Shown: in pieces, positions 29,747 through 37,714 of the stretch
Layout: every line of letters begins with the position of its first letter
Position numbering within the stretch: position 1 is the stretch's first letter
Assembly (NCBI RefSeq): GCF_009711135.1
Contig: NZ_WMIC01000003.1
Span: 372,001-436,000, forward strand
Direction: 5' to 3'
Length of the DNA stretch: 64,000 nucleotides
From: Flavobacterium sp. LC2016-01
Lineage (GTDB): Bacteria > Bacteroidota > Bacteroidia > Flavobacteriales > Flavobacteriaceae
The notes under the pieces: model-generated
Seen by the model: the letters and a program-made list of their open reading frames with translations, nothing else
Database searches by the model: none
What the model was told of the DNA's origin: nothing
Program-made: the position numbers and the translations under genes

Positions 29747-30682
29747 TTATTTTTTAGAACCACATTTTTCTGCATATGTTTCAAAAATATGTTTCGACAC
29801 AGCTTTAAGTGGACTATCATTTACTGGGTTTTTTCCATGCGTATTAAAAAATTCTACAACATTATTTTTTTTAGAATACCAGATAGCGCTATAATTAGTT
29901 GTCGTATCACAGACTCTTAATTTCTTAAATTCCAGAAGATTTGCATCATATGGAATTATTTTATTTTGATTATCTGAACTATTTGAATTACAATCTACAA
30001 CGTCAAAATGATCTTGAGACCATTGCATACAATGCTTTTTAATAAAAGCAAAATAGATTGTTGCTGCTATTAAACAAAAAATTACAGCAGTTGTAATCAT
30101 TGTCGGTTTTGATCTATTAAATAGCTTTTCAAAATACTTATTTCTCTTAACTGACTTTTTTGATTCTGAACGTGATTCTTCAGTCGCACATTCTGTTTTT
30201 AAATCCTCTAAGTCTTTAATTTCTACTTGCTCCCTCAAAGTATCAGAAACTACTTCTTTACCGGAATTATTAGGAATCCTCAAGTCATTTATTAGTTCTA
30301 AATCTTCTTCATCAATATGCTTCTTAAACTTATTAAAAGGTCTTGGCTGAAGATCTACAAGTATGGCGGCTAATTGAATAGTATCTTCTGCTGGTTTCTC
30401 CGTTTTGCCCTGAAAAAATCTCTTAACTGCCTCTAATTTATTTAGCTCTTCTTCTCCAAATAAGTTTTTTTTATCCTTATCAAATGGAAAATTAAAAAAA
30501 TACTCAAAGGCGCTTAAGTCATCTTTACTATTATTTGACTCAAATCTTTTGATACATAAATTTCTAAGATTTGCAGTCGTTGGCGAACTTAAATTATTTG
30601 AATATTCTCCTTCTATTTCTTCTTCATATTTAGCTTTAATCGCTTTTCTGTAATCTTCAATAGTAAAGTTTGACATAGGCAT
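29747..30682 (-). CDS. Divergent single-pass membrane protein of signalling module, copy 1
   Basis: Not assigned to a known family. 311 residues (or 309 from the ATG at 30676). An N-terminal soluble domain (about 1-120) shares with its two paralogues the pattern NLRNLC...DDL...F(F/L)(K/Q)G then LAAILVDLQPRPFNKF. A charged linker follows, then one transmembrane helix (about 195-213), then a C-terminal domain beginning CMQWSQDHFDVVDCN and ending around AIWYSKKN...FFNTHGKNP...LKAVSKHIFETYA. No signal peptide is seen, so the N-domain is probably cytoplasmic and the Cys-containing C-domain periplasmic. It could be an anti-sigma-like or transmembrane signalling partner of the adjacent kinase. That is inference from position only. 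Confidence 0.75.
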   Translation of the reverse strand: MPMSNFTIEDYRKAIKAKYEEEIEGEYSNNLSSPTTANLRNLCIKRFESNNSKDDLSAFEYFFNFPFDKDKKNLFGEEELNKLEAVKRFFQGKTEKPAEDTIQLAAILVDLQPRPFNKFKKHIDEEDLELINDLRIPNNSGKEVVSDTLREQVEIKDLEDLKTECATEESRSESKKSVKRNKYFEKLFNRSKPTMITTAVIFCLIAATIYFAFIKKHCMQWSQDHFDVVDCNSNSSDNQNKIIPYDANLLEFKKLRVCDTTTNYSAIWYSKKNNVVEFFNTHGKNPVNDSPLKAVSKHIFETYAEKCGSKK

Positions 30683-30687
30683 TTTGA

Positions 30688-30797
30688 ACTTTTTACAACT
30701 TTTTCTAAAGGACTTTATTCTACTTTTTATGACTTTTTGTGACTTTTTAGAACTTATCTCAACTTTAAAAAAACTAATTAGACTTTCCTGACTTTCG
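30688..30797. promoter_or_regulatory. 10-bp-phased ACTTT array, copy 1
   Basis: ACTTTTT-like units begin at 30688, 30698, 30712, 30722, 30732, 30742, 30752 (ACTTATC), 30762, about 30772 (weak), 30782 and 30791. Nearly all intervals are exactly 10 bp. The array fills the space between the divergent gene and the leader-RNA promoter. On the minus strand the units are A-tracts, one per helical turn, so they may bend the DNA, bind a protein repeatedly, or both. Confidence 0.7.
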
Positions 30798-30822
30798 GAT
30801 CAATACAGCTCTAAACCCCCCA

Positions 30823-30830
30823 TAACTTTG
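30823..30830 (+). promoter_or_regulatory. Leader-RNA promoter -7 box, copy 1
   Basis: TAACTTTG fits TAnnTTTG. The same position in copies 2 and 3 has TTACTTTG and TTCCTTTG, each followed by a conserved segment ending AATTAGTT. A start about 7 bp downstream would give a leader of about 228 nt. Confidence 0.6.
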
Positions 30831-30900
30831 CCTCAACAAAATTAGTTAACGTAATGATCTGCAGATTAAAAACAAAAGTACAAAACTAGTTTTATTAAAA

Positions 30901-31037
30901 GTATGGAAATCCGTAAGACGGAGTTTAGCCGGGAAGTCTAAACAAAAATCTTACTGTTTTACATACCTCACTTCCCAAAAAAACAATTTGGTATTGCCAT
31001 TAAAAAATGCTCTGGAAAAGTTCCGGACAGCAATACC
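30901..31037 (+). ncRNA. Structured leader RNA with predicted pseudoknot, copy 1
   Basis: Read by eye. P1: 30901-30918 with 30949-30966. P2 inside its loop: GTTTAG 30923-30928 with CTAAAC 30938-30943. The P2 loop carries GGGAAGT (30931-30937), complementary to ACTTCCC (30970-30976) just 3' of P1, giving a pseudoknot. P3: GGTATTGC 30990-30997 with GCAATACC 31030-31037, topped by TCTGGAA/TTCCGGA (31011-31017, 31021-31027). The conserved ACTAGTT precedes P1. The lipopeptide ATG is 28 nt beyond P3. Copies 2 and 3 conserve every stem, with compensatory changes. Confidence 0.75.
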
Positions 31038-31064
31038 TATTTCAAAATTTTAAACAAAATTATT

Positions 31065-31241
31065 ATGAAAAAGATATTCATTTTGGGAGCGTTCGCCCTA
31101 TTGTCAACTACATTATTTTCTTGCACAGCCGACGAATATGATGATGTTAAAAAGGAAATTAGTCCTGTAAAACCTTCTTATGCTGATGGACCTGGAGATT
31201 TGCCTGTGCCACTTCCGCCACCACCGCCAACCAAAGACTAA
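31065..31241 (+). CDS. Small lipoprotein (lipopeptide) with polyproline acidic tail, copy 1
   Basis: 58 residues: SPII signal MKKIFILGAFALLSTTLFSC with lipid Cys20, then TADEYDDVKKEISPVKPSYA, a DGPGD motif, and the tail PPPPPTKD. The mature part is only 39 residues, probably unstructured. Paralogues at 43251 and 49471 keep the lipobox, a K-x-I-x-P-x-K segment, DGPGD/DGPDD and the Pro6-KDE end, so it is clearly a coding gene. It lies between the leader RNA and the kinase gene. It may be a ligand or regulator of the kinase's periplasmic TPR domain. That role is inferred. Confidence 0.85.
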   Translation: MKKIFILGAFALLSTTLFSCTADEYDDVKKEISPVKPSYADGPGDLPVPLPPPPPTKD

Positions 31242-31277
31242 ATAAAATTTATTTTAATATAATTTAATCATTAAATT

Positions 31278-31314
31278 CGGGGAAAGTAAAGTTTATGTTA
31301 CAATCCCCGTTTTT
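31278..31314 (+). terminator. Terminator-like hairpin enclosing the kinase start codon, copy 1
   Basis: CGGGGA pairs with TCCCCG and an inner GTAA pairs with TTAC. The loop contains the kinase ATG at 31295, and a T5 run follows the stem. It has the form of an intrinsic terminator that also hides the start codon, and it is conserved in all three copies. Likely effect: attenuation, so that the lipopeptide is made in excess over the kinase. Confidence 0.7.
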
Positions 31315-32992
31315 ATATTTAATCCTATTTGTTTTTCTTTTTTCATGCAATGAAAAAGAACCTATCACTGCGAATATGGATTCCATAAAGAAAGAAGCAA
31401 AAAAGAATCAGGAAAAAGGCCTAGCTGACTTTGCAAAAAAAAACTTTAGTACTGCTTTTTATAATTTAAACAAATCCAAAATAGCATTTGAAAATTCGAA
31501 AGATAGCGCCAATTTGGTTTACAATCTTATTCTCATGGCTAATATCCAACAAATTAATGGAGATTATTATGGCAGTAGAGAAACACTTACTGAAGCATTA
31601 CCTTATGTAAAAAAAAAGGATGTTTACAGTGCCGCAATCAATAACTTTTTTGGAATCGCTGATAAGGAATTATCTAATTATGATGATGCTATTTACTACT
31701 ATAACGAAGGACTTAAAGATTGTTCCGATTCTTTGTGCAAAGAATCTATATTAAACAATATCGCGGTCGTTTATATTAATCAAAAAAAATACGATAAGGC
31801 AATCAAAATCTTTGAATCTATTTTAAATACAAAAGGATCTGGAGATCAATTCATAAATAGTAAAGCCGGAATTTTAGACAATTATGGCTACGCTTTGTTC
31901 AAAAAAGGCTTAAATGAAAAAGGTTTTTCGTTTATGAAACAAAGTCTAGACCTAAGACAACGTAATATTAAAGATTACGGAAGCATCGAAAACAATTTAC
32001 ATTTATCAGAATTTCACTCTAATACCCAGCCTCAAAAGTCAAAACAATTTGCCTTAAATGCCTATGAAACGGCAACAAAAATACATAGTATTGATGAGCG
32101 TTTAAAGGCTTTATCTTTTTTAATGACCAATAATTCTGTGACCAATAAAACAGAATATATCCAAAAATTCATTTTCTTAAATGATAGTATCCTAAAAGTT
32201 AGAAATAATTTTAAAAATAAATTCGCAAAAATTAAATACGATTCAAAAAAGGAAAAAGACGAAAATGAAAAATTGCGTTTAGAAAAAGCTGTAGCCCAAA
32301 AAGATTCCGAAAAAGAGAAAATCGTATTTATTGGAACTCTAATTATTCTCCTCTTTTTGCTTGCCTATTTGAAAAAACATTATGATAATCGAAACCGAAT
32401 AGGAAAAATAAAAACTGCCTACGACACTGAAACAAGAATTGCAAAAGATATACATGATGAATTGGCAAATGATGTTTTCGATACAATAACCTTTACGCAA
32501 ACTCAATCTTTAACAGCCGAAAATAATACAGGAATCTTATTGCAAAAACTAAATCATATTTATACTAGAGTTCGAGGTATTTCAAGAGAGAATAACGATA
32601 TAGATACTGGAGCAAATTATTCTAGAAACTTGAAAGAAATGCTTTCTACTTACAGCGACAACAATATAAATGTATCGATTAATGGTGTCGAAAAAATAAA
32701 TTGGGATTTAATCGAAGAGCTTAAAAAGATAACAATTCATCGCGTTTTACAAGAACTAATGGTTAACATGAAAAAGCATAGCGAAGCTTCAGTAGTTGTT
32801 TTAAAATTTGAAACCGGCAGTAATAAAATCTTTATAAATTATTCAGACAACGGAAAAGGCTCTGAAAAATCAAAAATTATAAAAAATGGTTTACAAAATA
32901 TGGAAAACCGTATTTTATCTGTAAAAGGAGCGATTACTTTTGAAACCGAACCTCAAAAAGGTTTTAAAGTAAAAATAACGATGCCTAAATAA
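31295..32992 (+). CDS. Lipoprotein-type TPR sensor histidine kinase, copy 1
   Basis: 565 residues. The N-terminus MLQSPFLYLILFVFLFSC has a lipobox (Cys18), so the TPR region (about 25-310, with repeats such as DDAIYYYNEGLKD and YDKAIKIFESIL) should be periplasmic. A charged coiled coil (EKDENEKLRLEKA) leads to one transmembrane helix (about 345-362). The cytoplasmic part has a HisKA_3-like dimerisation motif with His387 in DIHDELANDVFD, the N-box LQELMVNMKKHSEAS, the G-box NYSDNGKG and GLQNMENRIL. This is the NarL/LytS-like class. The response regulator follows after 6 bp. Confidence 0.92.
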   Translation: MLQSPFLYLILFVFLFSCNEKEPITANMDSIKKEAKKNQEKGLADFAKKNFSTAFYNLNKSKIAFENSKDSANLVYNLILMANIQQINGDYYGSRETLTEALPYVKKKDVYSAAINNFFGIADKELSNYDDAIYYYNEGLKDCSDSLCKESILNNIAVVYINQKKYDKAIKIFESILNTKGSGDQFINSKAGILDNYGYALFKKGLNEKGFSFMKQSLDLRQRNIKDYGSIENNLHLSEFHSNTQPQKSKQFALNAYETATKIHSIDERLKALSFLMTNNSVTNKTEYIQKFIFLNDSILKVRNNFKNKFAKIKYDSKKEKDENEKLRLEKAVAQKDSEKEKIVFIGTLIILLFLLAYLKKHYDNRNRIGKIKTAYDTETRIAKDIHDELANDVFDTITFTQTQSLTAENNTGILLQKLNHIYTRVRGISRENNDIDTGANYSRNLKEMLSTYSDNNINVSINGVEKINWDLIEELKKITIHRVLQELMVNMKKHSEASVVVLKFETGSNKIFINYSDNGKGSEKSKIIKNGLQNMENRILSVKGAITFETEPQKGFKVKITMPK

Positions 32993-32998
32993 AAGCCT

Positions 32999-33667
32999 AT
33001 GTTTAAAAAAGTAATAATAGCTGAAGATATCGATGCAATGAATTTAGGAATTCAACAGGTTTTGAAAGAATTAAATATTGCCGATTACCAACATTCTAAA
33101 TTTTGTGATGATGCATTTTTAAAAATACGCGCAGCAATTCACAAAAATGAACCTTTTGAATTATTAATTAGTGATCTTTCTTTTAAAAAAGATCATCGTG
33201 AACCAAATATTATAAATGGGGATGAACTGGTTCAAAAAGTACGTGAATTACAACCTGATATTAAAATAATTGTCTATTCGGTCGAAGACAAAAGCTTTCG
33301 TATTAAATCGCTTTTTGAAAATGCTGAAATAGATGGTTTTGTTTTAAAAAGTTTGAACAGTATTGAAGAATTAAAAAAAGCAATCAATCTGATTTCAAGT
33401 TCTGATAAAAAATTTATTTCTCCAGAAATATCTTCCACTTTACAGGAAAAAAACAATTTCGAAATAGAAGAACTGGATATTAAGATTTTAAAATATTTAG
33501 CTGACGGCACTTCTCAAGATGAAATAATAGAAATTCTAAAAACCTTAGGAACTAGACCAAACAGCAAAAGTGCTATGGAAAAAAGACTTTCGAGATTAAA
33601 AGACTTTTTTAAAGCGAATAATACGCTTCATTTGATTTCAATTGTAAAAGATATGGGAATAATTTAA
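32999..33667 (+). CDS. LuxR/NarL-type response regulator, copy 1
   Basis: 222 residues. Receiver domain 1-130: acidic pair in IIAEDIDAMN, phosphoacceptor Asp59 in LLISDLSF, Ser94 in VYSVEDKS and Lys117 in GFVLKSL. The C-terminal region LDIKILKYLADGTSQDEIIE then NSKSAMEKRLSRLKDFF resembles a LuxR/GerE helix-turn-helix. Cognate partner of the preceding kinase. The likely targets are the module's own divergent promoters, and possibly the linked cargo. Confidence 0.92.
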   Translation: MFKKVIIAEDIDAMNLGIQQVLKELNIADYQHSKFCDDAFLKIRAAIHKNEPFELLISDLSFKKDHREPNIINGDELVQKVRELQPDIKIIVYSVEDKSFRIKSLFENAEIDGFVLKSLNSIEELKKAINLISSSDKKFISPEISSTLQEKNNFEIEELDIKILKYLADGTSQDEIIEILKTLGTRPNSKSAMEKRLSRLKDFFKANNTLHLISIVKDMGII

Positions 33668-33686
33668 ATTCCCGCCATTCCTATTT

Positions 33687-33713
33687 TAAAGCTCCTTCGG
33701 GGGCTTTTTTTAT
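33687..33713 (+). terminator. Terminator after response regulator 1
   Basis: An AAAGCTCC..GGGGGCTTT stem with a TTCG loop and T7 run. The equivalent at 45881 has the same stem sequence. Confidence 0.88.
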
Positions 33714-33739
33714 TGCAAAAATTTAAAATTTTATGGATT

Positions 33740-33794
33740 ATGGATTTCCGTAAAATGTTGGTTCTATTGATTTTACTTTTGGATTATTAATCAA
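33740..33794 (+). promoter_or_regulatory. Shared upstream element A, first copy
   Basis: The segment holds GGATTTCCGTAAAAT, then TTGGTT, a -7 box TACTTTTG (33774-33781) and GGATTATTAATCAA. It aligns over about 55 bp with 40000-40055, upstream of the nuclease-like gene. Confidence 0.55.
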
Positions 33795-33815
33795 CTAATT
33801 AAAACTTAAAAAATT

Positions 33816-34046
33816 ATGGAACACAAAGTAATACCATTTGTAGCTTCAATCGATTTAAAGAAAGACGCATCTACACAAATTGCAGAACAATTAGAAAGTG
33901 CAATAAAATATCATACTGATAAAGGCTGGAAATATGTTCGAGTAGAAAACATTACAACTTTTGTTCATGCAGAATTAGGATGTTTTGGAATTGGGGCAAG
34001 ACCTGCACAAACACTTTTCACGCACTTAATCGTTTTTGAAAAATAA
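33816..34046 (+). CDS. DUF4177-like small protein
   Basis: 76 residues, no signal peptide. MEHKVIPFVASIDLKKDAST followed by IAEQLESAIKYHTDKGWKYVRVENI resembles the DUF4177 pattern (alpha-beta, 'LN.....GW..V'). Function unknown in the family. It sits behind promoter element A and directly before the YidD-like gene (1 bp between stop and start). Confidence 0.65.
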   Translation: MEHKVIPFVASIDLKKDASTQIAEQLESAIKYHTDKGWKYVRVENITTFVHAELGCFGIGARPAQTLFTHLIVFEK

Positions 34047-34047
34047 A

Positions 34048-34329
34048 ATGAAATATTTCATCTTATTAATTATTCGATTGTATTGGATATTAATTCCTCA
34101 GTCTAACAGAAGAAAATGCATTTTTAAAAAATCCTGTTCTAATTATGTTTTTGAAATAACTCAAAAAGAAGGTTTTATTAAAGGGCTTAAAGCATTTCAA
34201 TTTCGATATAAAAACTGCAGAGGAAATTTTTCAATTTTTCAGAATCCAATTAATGATAAAATACAAATGATTCTTCCTTCTCAAATAATAATTGGTGAGG
34301 AAGAAATTGCTGACAGATTAATTACTTAA
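34048..34329 (+). CDS. yidD: YidD-like membrane protein insertion factor
   Basis: 93 residues from the ATG at 34048; a TTG at 34036 would overlap the previous gene. An N-terminal hydrophobic segment (KYFILLIIRLYWILI) is followed by the YidD core: CIFKKSCSNYVFEITQKEG, then GLKAFQFRYKNCRG, with the characteristic three Cys. Genuine housekeeping yidD normally lies by rnpA/yidC; here it leads a membrane-protein cassette, so it may be a specialised paralogue. Conserved pairs PxxxxxCxxxPSCS are partly altered (CIFKKSCS). Confidence 0.7.
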   Translation: MKYFILLIIRLYWILIPQSNRRKCIFKKSCSNYVFEITQKEGFIKGLKAFQFRYKNCRGNFSIFQNPINDKIQMILPSQIIIGEEEIADRLIT

Positions 34330-34330
34330 A

Positions 34331-34384
34331 TAAAATCAGGTATTAGTACTCTTTCTGAAGGGTTCAATTCTGATTAGATTTATC
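34331..34384 (+). promoter_or_regulatory. Shared upstream element B, first copy
   Basis: TAAAATCAGGTATTAGTACT, a spacer ending TTCAATTCTGATTAGATTTA, and a -7-like TAGATTTA. It aligns over about 55 bp with 41120-41174. It lies before the gene starting at 34415. Confidence 0.5.
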
Positions 34385-34414
34385 AGATGTCATATAACTT
34401 AAAACCTTGAAATT

Positions 34415-34939
34415 TTGTTTTCACAACATCTAAAATATTTATTCAAACAGATAGCCTTTACAAAAATAGTATTGGTAAGATTCTTAATTATTCTTTTTAA
34501 AAGAAATAAGGATATTGAATTGTTAAAATTAAACTACGAAACAAATTATCTGTTTAAAAATAGTTTTGTCATTATTGATTATGAATTTAAAAATGCTTTA
34601 TGGTATTCATTTAACAATAAAAAAACTTCAGAAAAGAGTATCAAAATTTTCAACCTTGAAAATATACCTCCAAACATGAATATAGTAATTCATGGTTTTT
34701 TTAGAAAAAAGAAATACGTATTAAAATTTGAACCATCATTAAAAATCGAAAATCAAAGTTTTAAAACGAATTTTTCAAATCTTTCCTTAAATCTAAAGGA
34801 AAATGTAATTCCTCAATTAACTCATTCTTTGATCGGGATTTCCATTTCAAAACTAGGAATAAAAACATCAAAAGTTACTATCGAAAATCAAACATTCAAT
34901 ATCAAACATAATAATTATAACCAAAACGAATTTATATGA
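34415..34939 (+). CDS. Hypothetical protein, first gene of DUF4407 cassette
   Basis: 174 residues if the TTG at 34415 is the start; no ATG is available before codon 88, so an alternative start is likely. The N-terminus has a hydrophobic stretch (KIVLVRFLIILF) that could be a membrane anchor, followed by a beta-rich region (VIIDYEFKNALWYSFNNKK, NIVIHGFFRKKKYVLKF). No family recognised. The stop overlaps the next start as ATGA (34936-34939), showing translational coupling to the DUF4407 gene. Confidence 0.6.
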   Translation: MFSQHLKYLFKQIAFTKIVLVRFLIILFKRNKDIELLKLNYETNYLFKNSFVIIDYEFKNALWYSFNNKKTSEKSIKIFNLENIPPNMNIVIHGFFRKKKYVLKFEPSLKIENQSFKTNFSNLSLNLKENVIPQLTHSLIGISISKLGIKTSKVTIENQTFNIKHNNYNQNEFI

Positions 34940-36180
34940 CACGAGAATATTACAAATTACCTGAATCAAGTGCATTAATGCGATTTCTATGGAAATGTGC
35001 AGGAGGTGATCGCTATTTACTTGAAAGAGCAACTTATTCTGATCAAATAAAATATATGTGTCTTGGAGGAATTGTTTTTGCAACTGGTGCTTTGGCAGGA
35101 ATTGCAGGCGGTTATGCTTTTTATACCATATTTGAACCACGCGGGTCTGCAATTGAGAATCCAATAGATTTACAGACTATTTGTATAGCGCTATTCTTTG
35201 GGATTGTTTGGGGTTTAATGATATTTAATATCGACAGATTTATTGTTACTAGTACAGGTAAAGGAGATGGAACTGAAGCAATAACTGTAGGAGAATTAAA
35301 AAGTGCTCTTCCTAGAATTTTGATGGGAATGATTATCGCAATGACAATTTCAAAACCTGTTGAAATTAGAATGTTTAAAACTGAAATTGATATAAAACTA
35401 AGAGAAAAACAACTTGAACAACAAGCTGAATATCAAAAAAAAGTGGATAAAACTTATGCCGATAGAGAAAAACTATTAACGGCAGAATTTGGAAATATTG
35501 CAAAGGATAGAAATGCTCTTAATGAAAGAATCAAAATAGCAGAACAAGCCTATACTGATAATTTAATGGGTAAAGGAGAAAAAGTTCCTGCTGGCAATGG
35601 ACCACTATCAAAAGCTTTAAAATCACAATTAGATGATTTGTCTAATCAATTAAAAACTTTTGACAATCAAAATGGAAAAGATTTAGCTGAATTAAATAAA
35701 AGAAAAGATTTTTTAAGAATAGAAAAAGACAAAGCAAGGTCTGATAATACTAAAATAGCAAATGGTCTAGATGGTTTGCTAGAAAGAATAAAAATTGCCC
35801 ATGAAGTTGCAGGATTTTGGATTTCGTTATTTATAACCTTATTATTCATGGCTATTGAGTTAACACCTATATTTTTCAAATTGATGTTAACCAAAACCAC
35901 TTATGATTATCTAGCAGAAAATCGCGATGAACTAATCAAAGCTGATTATGGAATTGAAGTTAAGTATGATTATTATAAAGATAAACAAGGAGTAGAAAAA
36001 CATTTAGTAATTAATCACGAAGCCGAAAAATTGATTTTCGAAAAAATGAAAGTTACAGAAATTCAAAAAGAACTAACTGCATATGCTGTTCAAAAATATA
36101 AAGAAAGAGAAATGAAAAAGATAGATGAAAATCTAGATAATTACATTAATTCAATCGAAAAAAATGAACAAAGCAGTTAA
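34936..36180 (+). CDS. DUF4407-family membrane protein 1
   Basis: 414 residues. Starts FLWKCAGGDRYLLERATYSD, typical of DUF4407. Helices lie around 44-62, 72-92 (ending LMIFNIDRFIV), 118-136 (ILMGMIIAMTISKPVE) and 283-305. Between helices 3 and 4 is a long charged coiled coil (residues about 145-280). After the fourth helix comes a soluble tail. The biochemical function of DUF4407 is not known. It is the core of a coupled cassette with a second DUF4407 protein. Confidence 0.85.
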   Translation: MTREYYKLPESSALMRFLWKCAGGDRYLLERATYSDQIKYMCLGGIVFATGALAGIAGGYAFYTIFEPRGSAIENPIDLQTICIALFFGIVWGLMIFNIDRFIVTSTGKGDGTEAITVGELKSALPRILMGMIIAMTISKPVEIRMFKTEIDIKLREKQLEQQAEYQKKVDKTYADREKLLTAEFGNIAKDRNALNERIKIAEQAYTDNLMGKGEKVPAGNGPLSKALKSQLDDLSNQLKTFDNQNGKDLAELNKRKDFLRIEKDKARSDNTKIANGLDGLLERIKIAHEVAGFWISLFITLLFMAIELTPIFFKLMLTKTTYDYLAENRDELIKADYGIEVKYDYYKDKQGVEKHLVINHEAEKLIFEKMKVTEIQKELTAYAVQKYKEREMKKIDENLDNYINSIEKNEQSS

Positions 36181-37711
36181 CGAAATTCGGCTTTTTTTAT
36201 TCACTTGTTCTGGAGAAGACAATTATATTCTAAAAAGATGCAATGCCAATATTCAAACAAGGTTTGCCTTAATAGGTTTTTTTGTTTTGCTAATATTTAC
36301 AGGATGTTTTTTTAGTGCAACATTTTTCATTATTTCTTTATTTGATGGAGCTAAATGGGTCAGTCTTCCGATGGGAATAATTTGGGGCGCAGTAATCGTA
36401 AATATGTATTTATTATTACTGCACACTATTTCTCCTGCAATTATTCCATTATCATCTAAAAGAAAAAAAAACAAGTATTCTAATGACAATTCAGACTTAA
36501 ATCAAAATAGCAATAAGTTTTTAACGCTTTCAATGAATTTAAGAATTGGATTTATGATGTTGTTAGCGGTAATAATTGCACAGCCTTTGAATGTCTTCAT
36601 GTTTTCTTCTTCAATAAAAAGCAATATTGAAAAACACAAAATCTCAGAAAGAATTAAGCTTTACTCATTAACTAACAAGCAATTGATTAAAGAGGAATTA
36701 ACTAACCAAAAAGAATTTAATGATAAAATAACTACTCGTTTAAATTTAGCTGAAACACGATTAATTACAAGTCATTTAAATATTATAAAATCAAAAATTG
36801 CAACGGATAGTTTATTTGTAATAAACGCTACAAAGAAACTTACAGAGTTTAATAAAATTGATGAAAAATTTAGCTTAAACGATAAAGAAGAAGAAAAAAA
36901 AGCCAAAATATTAAATGAACTTGAAAGCCTATTGAATAATGAATTAATTTCTGATGAAAACTTCATAACAAATATTAATTCAATAGCTATACAAGGCTCT
37001 TTGAAGAAAGATTTTGATGATTTCAAAACTAACTTAACAATATTGGTTAACGATAAGATTAAAAACTATAATTCTTTGAATATTCTTTTAAACAAGAGCA
37101 ATTTTTACATAAAAACTATTCAAATATTATTTGCTGAAAGCCTGTTTTCGTGGCTTCTTACTTTAAGTGTTTGTGCAATATTTCTATTGCCAATTTATTT
37201 CAAATACAAGGTTCGTAGTGTATGTTCTCTAGTTTTCAAAACTAAAGAAAAAAATGAAGCTGAGATTATTAAACTGAGAGAAGAATTAATTAACACAACA
37301 AATTTCAGATGGTTAGAAAATAAAATTAAATCTATCAATATTTCTAATATTAGAACCTCTGATTATTATTTTCAAAGAATGCTTATTGAACACAAAATTA
37401 TTTTAGAAGAATATGATCATACTAAAAAAGTCTTTAAAAAAAATCTAACCATTAAAATATCATTATTCAATAAAGCATCATTAGAAAGACTAAATCCATT
37501 ATTAGAAAAACTAAAACAATATAATGTTCAAAAGTACAATGAAATCTCAGGAAGCATATTTAAAGAATATGTAGATGAGGAAATGATAAAATATGAATAT
37601 TGGCTGGATTGTCCATTTAGAACTAAAATGCGGGCAATCACAAAAATTTCAAATGACGAAAAGGGATTATTAGATTTTCTATATAATCAAAATACAGAAA
37701 TCAACAATTAA
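36164..37711 (+). CDS. DUF4407-like membrane protein 2
   Basis: 515 residues, overlapping the previous gene by 17 bp. It has the same plan as its neighbour (FLFTCSGEDNYILKRCNANIQTR, four hydrophobic helices, central coiled coil) but is strongly diverged and has a longer C-terminal cytoplasmic tail. The pair suggests a heteromeric membrane complex. No catalytic motif is visible. Confidence 0.75.
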   Translation: MNKAVNEIRLFLFTCSGEDNYILKRCNANIQTRFALIGFFVLLIFTGCFFSATFFIISLFDGAKWVSLPMGIIWGAVIVNMYLLLLHTISPAIIPLSSKRKKNKYSNDNSDLNQNSNKFLTLSMNLRIGFMMLLAVIIAQPLNVFMFSSSIKSNIEKHKISERIKLYSLTNKQLIKEELTNQKEFNDKITTRLNLAETRLITSHLNIIKSKIATDSLFVINATKKLTEFNKIDEKFSLNDKEEEKKAKILNELESLLNNELISDENFITNINSIAIQGSLKKDFDDFKTNLTILVNDKIKNYNSLNILLNKSNFYIKTIQILFAESLFSWLLTLSVCAIFLLPIYFKYKVRSVCSLVFKTKEKNEAEIIKLREELINTTNFRWLENKIKSINISNIRTSDYYFQRMLIEHKIILEEYDHTKKVFKKNLTIKISLFNKASLERLNPLLEKLKQYNVQKYNEISGSIFKEYVDEEMIKYEYWLDCPFRTKMRAITKISNDEKGLLDFLYNQNTEINN

Positions 37712-37714
37712 AAT

